Shown piece by piece: positions 32,960-41,393 of a stretch of DNA of 64,000 bases. Source of the stretch: Streptomyces uncialis (GTDB lineage Bacteria; Actinomycetota; Actinomycetes; Streptomycetales; Streptomycetaceae); the NCBI RefSeq assembly GCF_001905345.1, contig NZ_LFBV01000006.1, positions 466,283 to 530,282 of the forward strand. The letters are read 5' to 3'. The position numbers and the translations under genes were made by a program. A model generated the notes under the pieces. The model did not search any database. It was not told the origin of the DNA and saw nothing but the letters and a program-made list of their open reading frames with translations. How positions within the stretch are numbered: position 1 is the first letter of the stretch; every line of letters starts with the position of its first letter.

Positions 32960-34068
32960 CGTTGTCTCTCCGGGAGCGGGTCGGCGAGGTCCCAGCCCGC
33001 CGCGAGCAGGGCGTCGACCGCCGTCACGGCGGTGCGTACGCGCTCCTCGTGCGAGCCGGTCACCTGGATGAACTTCCGTCCGGTACGGAGAAGTTCCGCG
33101 CGGAAACGTTCAGTCATCCACGGTCTCAGTTCTTCGCCGTCCCGGAGCCCGTCGTCCTCGAACGGCACCCCGTGGTGGTCGGTGAGCAGCCACAGATGGT
33201 GGTCGACCTGGTCGGCGATCTCCTCGACCTGGGGGCGGCGTCCGCCGATGTACCGCTCGTGCCAGACGGTCGTGGCGAACGAGTCCGTGTCGCAGAACAG
33301 GACGGGTGAGCCCGCGCGGGCCGCCTCCTCCTCGCGTTCGTTCTGCCGCCGGGCGATGACGGGGAACTCGTCGGAGGTGAACTCGACGTCCTCCCACTGG
33401 GCCTCGGCCCACCGCGCGCGGAGCGCGTCGAGCTTGGCGGCGCTGTGCTCGCGGCCGTACTCGGGCACCCACCGGGTGTCCGCCCATACGCCGCCCCGGT
33501 CCCGGTAGTGCGCGGCGAGGGCGCGGGCCAGGGTGGTGGTGCCGGTGGACTCGGCGCCGAGCACGACGACCCGGCGGGCCAGCCACGCCCGTACGGGACC
33601 GGACAGCCGGTCCCAGTGGGCGACCGGGTCCGCGCGGACGGCCGTGCCGGAGACCGGGAAGGCGGTGCGTTCCAGGTCGACGCAGACATGTGCGGCGCCG
33701 AACCGGCGGGCGAGTTCGTCGCCGTACCGTTCCGAGGTGAGGACGGCGTCCACGGGGTGCGGCAGTCCGCGCAGCCCGGAGCGGAAGACCGCCATATGGG
33801 CGTCCCAGATCGCGGGGTCGCCGGTGTCCATGGGGATGTCGTCGACGACGCCGACGACCCGCGCGCGGGGATGGGCCTCGGCCATCCAGCGCACGCGCGC
33901 GTCGAGCGGGATGGACTCCACGGAGGCGGCGCACACCAGGACGGTGACCTCCGCGCAGTGTTCCAGCGCGCTGCGGACCAGATGGTGGTGGCCCGCGTGC
34001 GGTGGATAGAACTTGCCGAGCACGAGGCCGTGCCGGTAGCGGTGGGTCCCTCCCGCGCGGGCGCTCAC
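32956..34068 (-). CDS. nadR: NadR-like NMN adenylyltransferase/ribosylnicotinamide kinase
   Basis: 370-residue two-domain enzyme of nicotinamide riboside salvage. The N-terminal domain has the nucleotidyltransferase motif HAGH (24-27) and the second motif VSGTAVR, for making NAD from NMN. The C-terminal domain should phosphorylate nicotinamide riboside; its P-loop reads GAESTGTTT (171-179), so the usual Walker A lysine is Thr177. DTDSFATTVWHERY is the kinase core motif. It lacks the DNA-binding N-terminus of enteric NadR, as expected when NrtR regulates. GTG at 34066-34068 overlaps the pnuC stop (GTGA). Kinase activity is less certain than the adenylyltransferase because of the altered P-loop. 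Confidence 0.88.
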   Translation of the reverse strand: MSARAGGTHRYRHGLVLGKFYPPHAGHHHLVRSALEHCAEVTVLVCAASVESIPLDARVRWMAEAHPRARVVGVVDDIPMDTGDPAIWDAHMAVFRSGLRGLPHPVDAVLTSERYGDELARRFGAAHVCVDLERTAFPVSGTAVRADPVAHWDRLSGPVRAWLARRVVVLGAESTGTTTLARALAAHYRDRGGVWADTRWVPEYGREHSAAKLDALRARWAEAQWEDVEFTSDEFPVIARRQNEREEEAARAGSPVLFCDTDSFATTVWHERYIGGRRPQVEEIADQVDHHLWLLTDHHGVPFEDDGLRDGEELRPWMTERFRAELLRTGRKFIQVTGSHEERVRTAVTAVDALLAAGWDLADPLPERQR

Positions 34069-34715
34069 GCCAGGGCCCCGGCGACACGCGCGGGGGTGGG
34101 CAGGGCGCGCCGCCAGTTGCGCAGCCCGATCACGCACAGGGCGAGGAATCCGGCGTACAGGAGTGATGTCAGATACAGCTCCTTGTGCGCGTAGAGCGGG
34201 ATGTAGACGAGGTCCGCCGCGATCCACAGCCACCAGGACTCGACCAGCCCCCGGCACTGGCCGTAGGTGGCCGTGAGGGACAGCGCGGTCGTCAGGGCGT
34301 CCCAGAAGGGCACGGTGGAGTCGGTGGCCCGGTCCAGGAGCAGGGTGAGGGCGAGTGTGCCCACCACCCCCGCCGCGAGCAGCAGGACCCCTTCGGTACG
34401 GCTCGTGCGCCGCACCCGTACGGGGCCGGAGCCAGGACCACCCCCGTGGGCCCAGGTCCGCCAGCCGTACACGGCGAGGGTGATGAAGACCAGTTGGAGT
34501 CCGGCGTCGGCGTACAGCCCGGCCTGGCTGAACAGCAGGACGAAGAACAGGTTGTTGGCGATGCCGACGGGCCAGTTGGCGATGTGCCGCCGGGTGACGA
34601 GCCAGACGCACAGCGCGCCGCTGCCGAACCCGAGCACCTCGGTCCAGCTCACAGGGGTGCCGAGCAGGGTGAACAGCGGACGCTGCAACGGCTCGACGAG
34701 GTTCGCGAGTTCCAC
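34065..34715 (-). CDS. pnuC: nicotinamide riboside transporter PnuC
   Basis: 216-residue membrane protein with seven hydrophobic segments. Family marks are SWTEVLGFGSGALCVWL, NWPVGIANNLFF, the aromatic ligand-site run LYADAGLQLVF and YGWRTW, and the end WWLWIAADLVYIPLYAHKELYLT. It imports nicotinamide riboside, which the next gene product phosphorylates. The start is GTG at 34713-34715 with a near-perfect AAGGAGG 5 nt ahead; the longer in-frame ORF would read through the operator and is rejected. It is the first gene of the NAD salvage operon. Confidence 0.92.
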   Translation of the reverse strand: MELANLVEPLQRPLFTLLGTPVSWTEVLGFGSGALCVWLVTRRHIANWPVGIANNLFFVLLFSQAGLYADAGLQLVFITLAVYGWRTWAHGGGPGSGPVRVRRTSRTEGVLLLAAGVVGTLALTLLLDRATDSTVPFWDALTTALSLTATYGQCRGLVESWWLWIAADLVYIPLYAHKELYLTSLLYAGFLALCVIGLRNWRRALPTPARVAGALA

Positions 34716-34725
34716 ACCCGCCTCC

Positions 34726-34748
34726 TTAATGGTCGCTTCGACTATAAA
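34726..34748. promoter_or_regulatory. NrtR-box-like 23-bp palindrome
   Basis: Read on the transcribed strand, the site has the symmetric form TTnATnGTCGnnnCGACnATnAA, centred 22 nt upstream of the pnuC start and touching its ribosome binding site. This matches the AT-flanked GTC-GAC palindromes bound by NrtR in actinobacteria. Binding would block pnuC-nadR-nrtR-ARH transcription or translation. It is among the few AT-rich sites in this region. Confidence 0.75.
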
Positions 34749-34855
34749 GAGGACGAGGGGTCCGCCACAAGGCGATTGCCCGGGGGATTTCCGTCGGCAC
34801 ACCGGAAATTCCGCCGGTCCACCCGCGCGCGGGACCCCACCCGGGCCGGGACACG

Positions 34856-34897
34856 CCGAAGGCCGGGCCCGGGGAACTCCCCGGACCCGGCCTTCGG
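34856..34897 (-). terminator. 12-bp stem terminator after rluB
   Basis: Perfect arms 34856-34867 and 34886-34897, with inner CCCGGGG/CCCCGG pairing. It lies 47 nt beyond the rluB stop, upstream of the pnuC promoter, and separates the two operons. Confidence 0.8.
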
Positions 34898-34943
34898 ACA
34901 CCTCGGGCGGCGTACCGCCACCAGGCGTGGACCTCGGTGGACC

Positions 34944-36113
34944 TTAGAGGTCGACCTCCTGCATGAGCATCCCGACCTCGGTGTTGGACAGCCTGCGCAG
35001 CCAGCCGGACTTCTGGTCGCCCAGGGTGATCGGCCCGAAGGCCACCCGCACCAGCTTGTCGACGGGGAACCCCGCCTCCGCGAGCATGCGCCGCACGATG
35101 TGCTTGCGCCCCTCGTGCAGGGTCACCTCGACCAGGTAGTTCTTGCCGGTCTGCTCCACGACCCGGAAGTGGTCCGCGCGCGCGTAGCCGTCCTCCAGCT
35201 GGATGCCGTCCTTGAGCTGCTTGCCCAGGTCCCGCGGGATGGGTCCGACGAGGTGCGCCAGATAGGTCTTCTTGACGCCGTACTTGGGGTGCGTCAGCCG
35301 GTGGGCCAGCTCACCGTGGTTGGTGAGCAGGATGACACCCTCGGTCTCGGTGTCGAGGCGGCCCACGTGGAACAGCCGGGTCTCCCGGTTGTTCGTGTAG
35401 TCACCGAGGCACTGCCTGCCGTCGGGGTCCTCCATGGTCGAGACCACACCGGCCGGCTTGTTCAGCGCGAAGAACTGGAACGACTGGGTGGCCACGGTCA
35501 GCCCGTCGACCTTGATCTCGTCGTTCATGGGGTCCACCCGGAGCCCCTGCTCGATCACGATGGAGCCGTTGACCTCGACCCGGGAGTTCTCGATCAGCTC
35601 CTCGCAGGACCGCCGGGAACCGTATCCGGCGCGCGCGAGCACCTTCTGGAGCCGCTCGCCCTCCTGCTCGGCGCCCGGGAACGTCTTCGGGGGCTTCACG
35701 TCCTTCTTGTCGGCGTACCGCTCCCTGTTGCGCTCCTCCGCCCGCGCGTCGTACTCGCGGGAGCGCGCCGGAGCCGTCCGGCCGCCGCGCGGCTGGGGGG
35801 ACTGCCGGGGGCCGCCCTTGGCGCCACCGCGCGCGGCGGCACCCTTGCCGCTCCGGGGACCGGTGCCGCCGCCCTGGGAGCCGCCTCCCGACCCGCCGGA
35901 ACCGCCCGCCTCGTAGCGCCGCTCCTCCGGGCGCGGGGGCCCGGTCCGCTTCTGCTTGTCGCCGCGCCCGTCGCCCGCGCCGCGGCTGTTACCGCGTCCG
36001 CCGCCCGTGCCGCGTCCGCCACCCGCGCCGCGGCTGTTACCGCGCCCGTCACCCGCGCCGCGGTTGTCACCGCGTCCGCTGGTCCTGCCGCCACCGCTGC
36101 CGCTGCTTCGCAT
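34944..36113 (-). CDS. rluB: 23S rRNA pseudouridine synthase RluB
   Basis: 389-residue pseudouridine synthase of the RsuA/RluB class, modifying helix 80-90 region uridines of 23S rRNA. It has an S4 RNA-binding domain (about 154-200), the catalytic loop GRLDTET with Asp254, and LLTNHGELAHRLTHP. Residues 1-140 are an Arg/Gly-rich disordered tail with repeats such as GNSRGAGDGRG, much longer than in non-actinobacterial members. The start ATG shares one base with the scpB stop (TGATG). This scpA-scpB-rluB order is widespread in Gram-positive bacteria. Confidence 0.93.
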   Translation of the reverse strand: MRSSGSGGGRTSGRGDNRGAGDGRGNSRGAGGGRGTGGGRGNSRGAGDGRGDKQKRTGPPRPEERRYEAGGSGGSGGGSQGGGTGPRSGKGAAARGGAKGGPRQSPQPRGGRTAPARSREYDARAEERNRERYADKKDVKPPKTFPGAEQEGERLQKVLARAGYGSRRSCEELIENSRVEVNGSIVIEQGLRVDPMNDEIKVDGLTVATQSFQFFALNKPAGVVSTMEDPDGRQCLGDYTNNRETRLFHVGRLDTETEGVILLTNHGELAHRLTHPKYGVKKTYLAHLVGPIPRDLGKQLKDGIQLEDGYARADHFRVVEQTGKNYLVEVTLHEGRKHIVRRMLAEAGFPVDKLVRVAFGPITLGDQKSGWLRRLSNTEVGMLMQEVDL

Positions 36114-36787
36114 CAAAGTTCCGTCTTGTCGTCTGCGTGCTCGAAGGTCCCGGAATCGGGTGCATCCGGATCGAACGACGGGACACCCTCCTGGGTCTCG
36201 GCCTCGATCGCCGCCGCCTCCGGGAGGAAGGGCGCGAGCTCCGGAAGCTCGTCCAGGCCTCGCAGGCCCATCCGCTCCAGGAAGTAGTCCGTCGTCCTGT
36301 ACAGGATCGCACCTGTTTCGGGTTCCGCGCCCGCCTCCTCGGTCAGACCCCGCTGGAGCAGGGTCCGCATCACCCCGTCACAGTTCACCCCGCGCACCGC
36401 GGAGACCCGGGAACGGCTGACCGGCTGCCGGTACGCGACGACCGCCAGGGTCTCCAGCGCCGCCTGGGTCAAGCGCGCGTGCTGACCGTCCAGGATGAAG
36501 CCCTCGACGGCCGCCGCGTAGGCCGGCCGGGTGTAGTAGCGCCAGCCGCCCGCGACCAGGCGCAGCTCGAAGCCGCGCCCCTGGACGGTGTACTCGTCGG
36601 CCAGCTCCCGAAGGGTGTCGGCGATCTGCCGCCGGGGCCGCTGGAGGATCTTCGCCAGATGCTCCTCGGTGGCCGGTACGTCGACGACCATCAGGACGGC
36701 CTCCAGCGCGGGCCTCAGCTCCAGCGCGGCGACGTCCCGGGCCCCCGCCGGTCCCCCGGCCGCCATGTGGTCGTCCCTGTCACTCAC
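36113..36787 (-). CDS. scpB: SMC-ScpAB condensin subunit ScpB
   Basis: 224-residue winged-helix protein that dimerises and, with ScpA, bridges the Smc heads during chromosome segregation. Blocks include LEAVLMVVDVPATEEHLA, GGWRYYTRPAYA, LTQAALETLAVVAYRQPVSRS and the second winged helix VNCDGVMRTLLQRGLTEE. GTG at 36785-36787 overlaps the scpA stop by 4 nt. The acidic last 35 residues are variable. Smc itself is not in the window. Confidence 0.94.
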   Translation of the reverse strand: MSDRDDHMAAGGPAGARDVAALELRPALEAVLMVVDVPATEEHLAKILQRPRRQIADTLRELADEYTVQGRGFELRLVAGGWRYYTRPAYAAAVEGFILDGQHARLTQAALETLAVVAYRQPVSRSRVSAVRGVNCDGVMRTLLQRGLTEEAGAEPETGAILYRTTDYFLERMGLRGLDELPELAPFLPEAAAIEAETQEGVPSFDPDAPDSGTFEHADDKTEL

Positions 36788-37917
36788 ACCGCACTCCCAG
36801 CCTTGTCGCGTCTGCCGCCCTGGTCACCCTCGCCGCCCGCCGTACCGTCGCCGTCCGATCGGCCGGTGGCGCGTCCGCGGGCGTCCGGGTCCGCGGGGCG
36901 GTCGAACTCGTCCGTGACCCGGGGCGGCTCGTCCCCGTCGCCGCCGGTCCAGCGCACCATGAGTTCACCGAGGGCCTCCTCCTGCTCCAGCGCCACGGCC
37001 TTCTCCCGGTAGAGCTCCAGCAGGGCCAGGAACCGCGCCACCACGGTGAGGGTGTCGCCCGCGTCCGCGACCAGCTCCTGGAAGCTCGTCTCGCCGCGTT
37101 CCCGCAGCAGTGCCACCACCGCCGCGGCCTGTTCCCGCACGCTCACCAGCGGGGCGTGGATGTGGTCCACGTACACCTGGGGTTCGGGGCGGGGCTGCAT
37201 CGCCTTGACGGCGAGCCGCGCGAACCCCTCGGGCCCGATGCTGATCACCACGTCGGGCAGCAGTTCCGCGTGGTGCGGTTCCAGCCCGACGGTACGCGGC
37301 CGGCGCAGGGCCTCGGCCTCCAGCCGGGCACCGAGGATGTCCGCGATCTGCTTGTAGGCGCGGTACTGGAGCAGCCGGGCGAAGAGCAGGTCCCGCGCCT
37401 CCAGGAGCGCCAGGTCCGCCTCGTCCTCGACCTCCGCGGTCGGCAGCAGCCGGGCCGTCTTGAGGTCGAGCAGGGTCGCGGCGACGACCAGGAACTCGGT
37501 CGTCTCGTCCAGGTCCCAGTCGGGTCCGCGGCCCCGGATGTACGCCATGAACTCGTCGGTGACCCGGGACAGCGCGACCTCGGTCACATCCAGCTTGTGC
37601 TTGGCGATCAGCTGGAGCAGCAGATCGAACGGCCCCTCGAAGTTGACCAGCCGCACCTGGAAGCGGGTGTCGCCCCCGCTCGCGACGCCCGTGCCGCCGG
37701 ATGCCTCCGGCGCCTCTTCACGCACGAGCGCGTCATCGGACACGAGCACGTCATCAGGCGTTTCTTCCGCAGGCCCACCGGGCTCCCCGGGCCGCCAGGA
37801 CGCCTCGGACCCACCGAGCCCGTCCGACCCGTCGTGGCCGTCGGACCCGTCGTGACCGTCCGCCCCCGCGGGTCCCGTACCCAGTACACGTCGCCCCCGC
37901 CGAGGGCTACCGACCAC
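36784..37917 (-). CDS. scpA: SMC-ScpAB condensin subunit ScpA (kleisin)
   Basis: 377-residue kleisin linking the two Smc heads. The kleisin N-domain begins at FQVRLVNFEGPFDLLL (86-101), with LIAKHKLDVTEVALSRVTDEF. The C-terminal winged helix contains FQELVADAGDTLTVVARFLALLELYREKAVALEQ. An 80-residue Gly/Asp-rich N-terminal extension (GSDGHDGSDG repeats) and a 50-residue acidic tail are unusual additions. GTG at 37915-37917 is the first plausible start; it overlaps the preceding gene by 11 nt, without a strong ribosome binding site. Starts nearer residue 60 are possible. Confidence 0.92.
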   Translation of the reverse strand: MVGSPRRGRRVLGTGPAGADGHDGSDGHDGSDGLGGSEASWRPGEPGGPAEETPDDVLVSDDALVREEAPEASGGTGVASGGDTRFQVRLVNFEGPFDLLLQLIAKHKLDVTEVALSRVTDEFMAYIRGRGPDWDLDETTEFLVVAATLLDLKTARLLPTAEVEDEADLALLEARDLLFARLLQYRAYKQIADILGARLEAEALRRPRTVGLEPHHAELLPDVVISIGPEGFARLAVKAMQPRPEPQVYVDHIHAPLVSVREQAAAVVALLRERGETSFQELVADAGDTLTVVARFLALLELYREKAVALEQEEALGELMVRWTGGDGDEPPRVTDEFDRPADPDARGRATGRSDGDGTAGGEGDQGGRRDKAGSAV

Positions 37918-38578
37918 GAAGCCGCCGTACCAGGATGCTCGCGTCGCCCCGTGACTCCAGATCGGCCAGGACGACGGCGACCGCCTCCCGCACGATCCGC
38001 CCCCGGTCCACCGCGAGACCGTGCTCACCCCGCAGCACGAGCCGGGCGTGCTCCAGGTCCATGAGCTCCTCGGCGGACACGTACACGGTGATCTTCTCGT
38101 CGTGGCGTTCCCGGCCGCTGGGCCTGCGCGCCGCGCGACCCCGCCGCCGGGCCGCGCTGCCGGACGCGGGCGCGACCGCGCCCCGGCCGGCCGTGGCGGT
38201 GGCCCCTGTCGCCCCGGTGGCGGCCTCCGGGGCCGTACGGCGCCCAGGATGCCCTGGAGACTGTTCCATGCCGTCAGACGAGCGCTCAGCGCCCCGGGTC
38301 CGGGACTCCCCGGCCTCCGCGTCGGCCGCGGAACCGTGCTCGGCCGCGCCCTCGCCGTGCCGCCCGTTCTGCTGCGGCGTGTGCGGGGAGCGGGCGGGCG
38401 ACGGTACGGACGGCTGAGCCGCCGACGGCTCCGTGCTCCCGTCGGCGGCGGTCCCGTCACCCTCGGCGGCGGGACCCGGCACCCTGGCCCCGCCGTTCGG
38501 CGGGCGCCTGGGGGAGGACGACTGGAGCGCCGTCCCCCCGGTGGTACGGAACAACTCGTCGGCTCCCGGCAGACTCAC
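37907..38578 (-). CDS. basic small protein with RHH-like C-terminus
   Basis: 223-residue protein between parA and scpA. Residues 1-150 are low-complexity (Pro/Gly/Ala/Arg). The conserved part is the C-terminal 65 residues: EKITVYVSAEELMDLEHARLVL, then VDRGRIVREAVAVVLADLE. A strand followed by two helices, with a basic linker before it, resembles a ribbon-helix-helix DNA-binding unit. GTG at 38576-38578 overlaps the parA stop as GTGA; a GTG four codons upstream is an alternative. Its fixed place between parA and scpA suggests a partner in chromosome organisation. No function is established. Confidence 0.72.
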   Translation of the reverse strand: MSLPGADELFRTTGGTALQSSSPRRPPNGGARVPGPAAEGDGTAADGSTEPSAAQPSVPSPARSPHTPQQNGRHGEGAAEHGSAADAEAGESRTRGAERSSDGMEQSPGHPGRRTAPEAATGATGATATAGRGAVAPASGSAARRRGRAARRPSGRERHDEKITVYVSAEELMDLEHARLVLRGEHGLAVDRGRIVREAVAVVLADLESRGDASILVRRLRGR

Positions 38579-39738
38579 TCGGCGTGACACCGGGCGAGCA
38601 CCTCCCTGGCGAGCTGGCGGTAGGCGGCGGCACCGACGGAGTTCGACGCGTACGTGGTGATCGGCTCACCGGCGACCGTGGTCTCCGGGAAGCGGACCGT
38701 CCGGCCGATCACCGTGTGGTACACGTGATCGTCGAACGCCTCCACCACGCGCGCGAGGACCTCGCGGCTGTGCACCGTGCGGGAGTCGTACATCGTGGCG
38801 AGGATGCCGTCGAGCTCCAGTTCCGGGTTGAGCCGCTCCTGGACCTTCTCGATCGTCTCGGTGAGCAGGGCCACACCGCGCAGCGCGAAGAACTCGCACT
38901 CCAGCGGCACGATCACCTTGTGCGCCGCGGTGAGCGCGTTCACCGTCAGCAGACCGAGCGAGGGCTGACAGTCGATCACGATGTAGTCGTAGTCCGGCAG
39001 CAGCGGCTTGAGCGCCCGCTGGAGCGTGGACTCGCGCGCCACCTCGGAGACGAGCTGCACCTCGGCCGCGGACAGGTCGATGTTGCTCGGCAGCAGGTCC
39101 ATGTTCGGAACGGCCGTCTTGAGCAGCACCTCGTCGGCCGACATGCCCCGCTCCATGAGCAGGTTGTAGACCGTCAGGTCCAGCTCCATCGGGTTCACCC
39201 CGAGGCCGACCGAAAGGGCGCCCTGGGGGTCGAAGTCGACGAGGAGGACCCGGCGTCCGTACTCCGCGAGGGCGGCGCCCAGGTTGATGGTCGACGTGGT
39301 CTTGCCGACGCCGCCCTTCTGGTTGCACATCGCGATGATCTTCGCGGGTCCGTGCTCGGTGAGCGGGCCCGGGATCGGGAAGTACGGGAGCGGGCGGCCC
39401 GTGGGGCCGATGCGCTCCCGGCGCTGCCGTGCCGCGTCGGGCGCGAGCGTGGCCGCGTACTCCGGGTCGGGCTCGTACTCCGCGTCGGGGTCGTAGAAGT
39501 GCCCGTCGGGCAGGTCGTAGTCGGCGAAGTGGCTGTCGCCGTTTCGGTCGCCGGCCATGGCGTTCACGTGAGGGCCATCCATGCTCTGGTGTGCTGTCTG
39601 AATCCGCTGGGGACTCTGCTGGTGGGCTGCGAAGGTGCGGACAGCGACCGAGCCGACAGCCTCGAACCCCACGGGGCCCTGGCCCCGCCCAGGGATTCCT
39701 GGTTGACCACCCCCGGGAGTAAATGTCGACTCATTCAC
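38575..39738 (-). CDS. ParA-family ATPase, first gene of scp operon
   Basis: 387-residue deviant Walker ATPase. KGGVGKTTS (141-149) is the P-loop with the signature first lysine; DFDPQGALS and IVIDCQPSLGLLTVNAL give the switch regions. ParA proteins form ATP-dependent dimers that move or position DNA or protein cargo. A 130-residue N-terminal extension (His/Asp/Tyr/Pro-rich) is typical of the streptomycete paralogue but absent from ParA of the parAB locus. No parB follows; the next genes are an RHH-like protein, scpA and scpB. GTG start with AAGGAGG 11 nt upstream. It is probably not the main chromosomal ParA. Confidence 0.9.
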   Translation of the reverse strand: MNESTFTPGGGQPGIPGRGQGPVGFEAVGSVAVRTFAAHQQSPQRIQTAHQSMDGPHVNAMAGDRNGDSHFADYDLPDGHFYDPDAEYEPDPEYAATLAPDAARQRRERIGPTGRPLPYFPIPGPLTEHGPAKIIAMCNQKGGVGKTTSTINLGAALAEYGRRVLLVDFDPQGALSVGLGVNPMELDLTVYNLLMERGMSADEVLLKTAVPNMDLLPSNIDLSAAEVQLVSEVARESTLQRALKPLLPDYDYIVIDCQPSLGLLTVNALTAAHKVIVPLECEFFALRGVALLTETIEKVQERLNPELELDGILATMYDSRTVHSREVLARVVEAFDDHVYHTVIGRTVRFPETTVAGEPITTYASNSVGAAAYRQLAREVLARCHAE

Positions 39739-40144
39739 AAGTCGTCTTACCTCCTTGGTGACCAGGAAACTTCTCGATAGGTCAGCGTGGCACCATGCCG
39801 ACGGTTGGCGACTCTATGGCGTGTCACCGCTCCGCAGCAACACAATCCGCCGGACCCGGCACGATGTGTCGGCATCGGAACCCGCCCCTGTCAAGGGCGT
39901 ACGGCGGCTCTCCACCGCTGTTCACGGGTGTACGAATCGGTTAAAGGGTTACGTTCGAGGCGAGTTGGACCGGTCGGTACGAACACCTCACAGCGCTTCG
40001 CACAGTGGCGCGATCCACACATCGACATGCCTACGGCCGGACCTCGTCCACAAGGTCCGGCCGTACGCGTGAGCTTGGCGGCATCCGTTGACCGCGACGC
40101 GCGGCGCCGCAGGTCACCGGCCGCGCCGCCGGGCGCGGCCGGGC
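39739..40144. other. gap upstream of parA with ald terminator
   Basis: 406 bp without a gene. It must hold the parA promoter; on the minus strand TTGACA near 39893 and a CTGACCTATCGAG patch near 39780 are candidates, neither with a convincing partner box. The right end carries the ald terminator. Confidence 0.5.
40032..40065 (-). terminator. 13-bp hairpin after ald
   Basis: Perfect 13-bp arms (40032-40044 and 40053-40065) around an 8-nt loop, 80 nt beyond the ald stop. No T tract follows. Confidence 0.8.
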
Positions 40145-41260
40145 TCAGCCGAGAAGCGTGTCGAGCTCCAGGTGGTCGAGCCCGTGGGCCTCGGCGACCT
40201 CGCGGTAGACGACCTTGCCGTCATGGGTGTTCAGGCCCTTGGCCAGCGCCGGGTCACGGCGCAGCGCCTCCACCCAGCCGCGGTTGGCCAGCTCCACGAT
40301 GTAGGGCATCGTCGCGTTGGTGAGGGCGTAGGTGGAGGTGTGGGGCACCGCGCCGGGCATGTTGGCGACGCAGTAGAAGACCGAGCCGTGGATCGGGAAG
40401 GTCGGCTCGGCGTGCGTGGTGGGACGCGAGTCCTCGAAGCAGCCGCCCTGATCGATCGCGATGTCGACAAGAACACTTCCCGGCTTCATCCGGGACACCA
40501 GCTCGTTGGTGACGAGCTTGGGGGCCTTGGCGCCGGGGATGAGGACCGCGCCGATGACGAGGTCGGCGTCGAGGCACGCCTTCTCCAGCTCGAAGGAGTT
40601 GGAGACGACGGTCTGGATGCGGGTGCCGAAGAGCTTGTCGGCCTCCTTGAGCTTGTTGATGTCACGGTCGAGCAGTGTGACGTGGAAGCCCATGCCGATG
40701 GCGATGGTCGCGGCGTTCCAGCCGGAGACCCCGCCGCCGATGACGACGGCCTTGCCCGCGGCCACACCCGGGACCCCGCCCGGCAGCACACCGCGGCCAC
40801 CGGCCGGGCGCATCAGGTGGTAGGCGCCGACCTGCGGGGCGAGCCGGCCCGCGACCTCGGACATCGGGGCGAGCAGCGGCAGCGCGCGGTTCGGCAGCTC
40901 GACGGTCTCGTAGGCGATCGCGGTGGTGCCGGAGGCGACGAGGGCGTCGGTGCACTCCTTGGAGGCCGCCAGATGCAGGTACGTGAAGAGCGTCTGGTCC
41001 TTGCGCAGCCGGTGGTACTCCTCGGCGATGGGCTCCTTGACCTTGAGCAGCAGGTCGGCGGTGGCCCACACCTCGTCGGCGGTGGCGAGGATCACGGCCC
41101 CGGCGGCGACGTACTCGGCGTCCGTGATCGACGACCCGGCACCGGCGTTCTGCTCCACGACGACCTGGTGGCCGTGGCGCACCAGCTCATGCACACCGGC
41201 GGGGGTGATGGCGACGCGGAACTCGTTGTTCTTGACCTCGCGGGGGATGCCGACCTTCAT
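40145..41260 (-). CDS. ald: L-alanine dehydrogenase
   Basis: 371-residue NAD-dependent enzyme interconverting L-alanine and pyruvate plus ammonia. Catalytic Lys75 and His96 are in the expected places (LLLKVKEP, YLHLAA), and the NAD motif GGGVSG is at 175-180. MPGAVPHTSTYALTN near the C-terminus is a family hallmark. Length is exactly typical. The ATG has only a distant AAGGA; an initiation region of about 100 nt separates it from the proposed promoter. Alanine catabolism and anaerobic or nutrient-shift redox balance are the known roles. Confidence 0.96.
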   Translation of the reverse strand: MKVGIPREVKNNEFRVAITPAGVHELVRHGHQVVVEQNAGAGSSITDAEYVAAGAVILATADEVWATADLLLKVKEPIAEEYHRLRKDQTLFTYLHLAASKECTDALVASGTTAIAYETVELPNRALPLLAPMSEVAGRLAPQVGAYHLMRPAGGRGVLPGGVPGVAAGKAVVIGGGVSGWNAATIAIGMGFHVTLLDRDINKLKEADKLFGTRIQTVVSNSFELEKACLDADLVIGAVLIPGAKAPKLVTNELVSRMKPGSVLVDIAIDQGGCFEDSRPTTHAEPTFPIHGSVFYCVANMPGAVPHTSTYALTNATMPYIVELANRGWVEALRRDPALAKGLNTHDGKVVYREVAEAHGLDHLELDTLLG

Positions 41261-41365
41261 CGTCGATCACGGTCCTTGACTCAGGGGTTTTTTCGGGGCA
41301 ATGCACTACACACCCGGATATGCGCGGGCACATCGAGCGGCACCACGAAAGAACGCGGCGGAGCC

Positions 41366-41393
41366 AGTCTAATGAAGGACTTCCAGCTGTCTA
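41366..41393 (-). promoter_or_regulatory. candidate ald promoter
   Basis: On the minus strand TAGACA (41388-41393) and TAGACT (41366-41371) are 16 bp apart in an unusually AT-rich stretch. Transcription would start near 41359, giving a leader of about 100 nt. Repeated TAGAC and CTGGAAG words could also be a regulator site (Lrp/AsnC regulators often control ald). The 41394-41790 stretch beyond is GC-rich, with GGGCTGCC and CAGGACCGGCC repeats and no gene. Confidence 0.45.
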
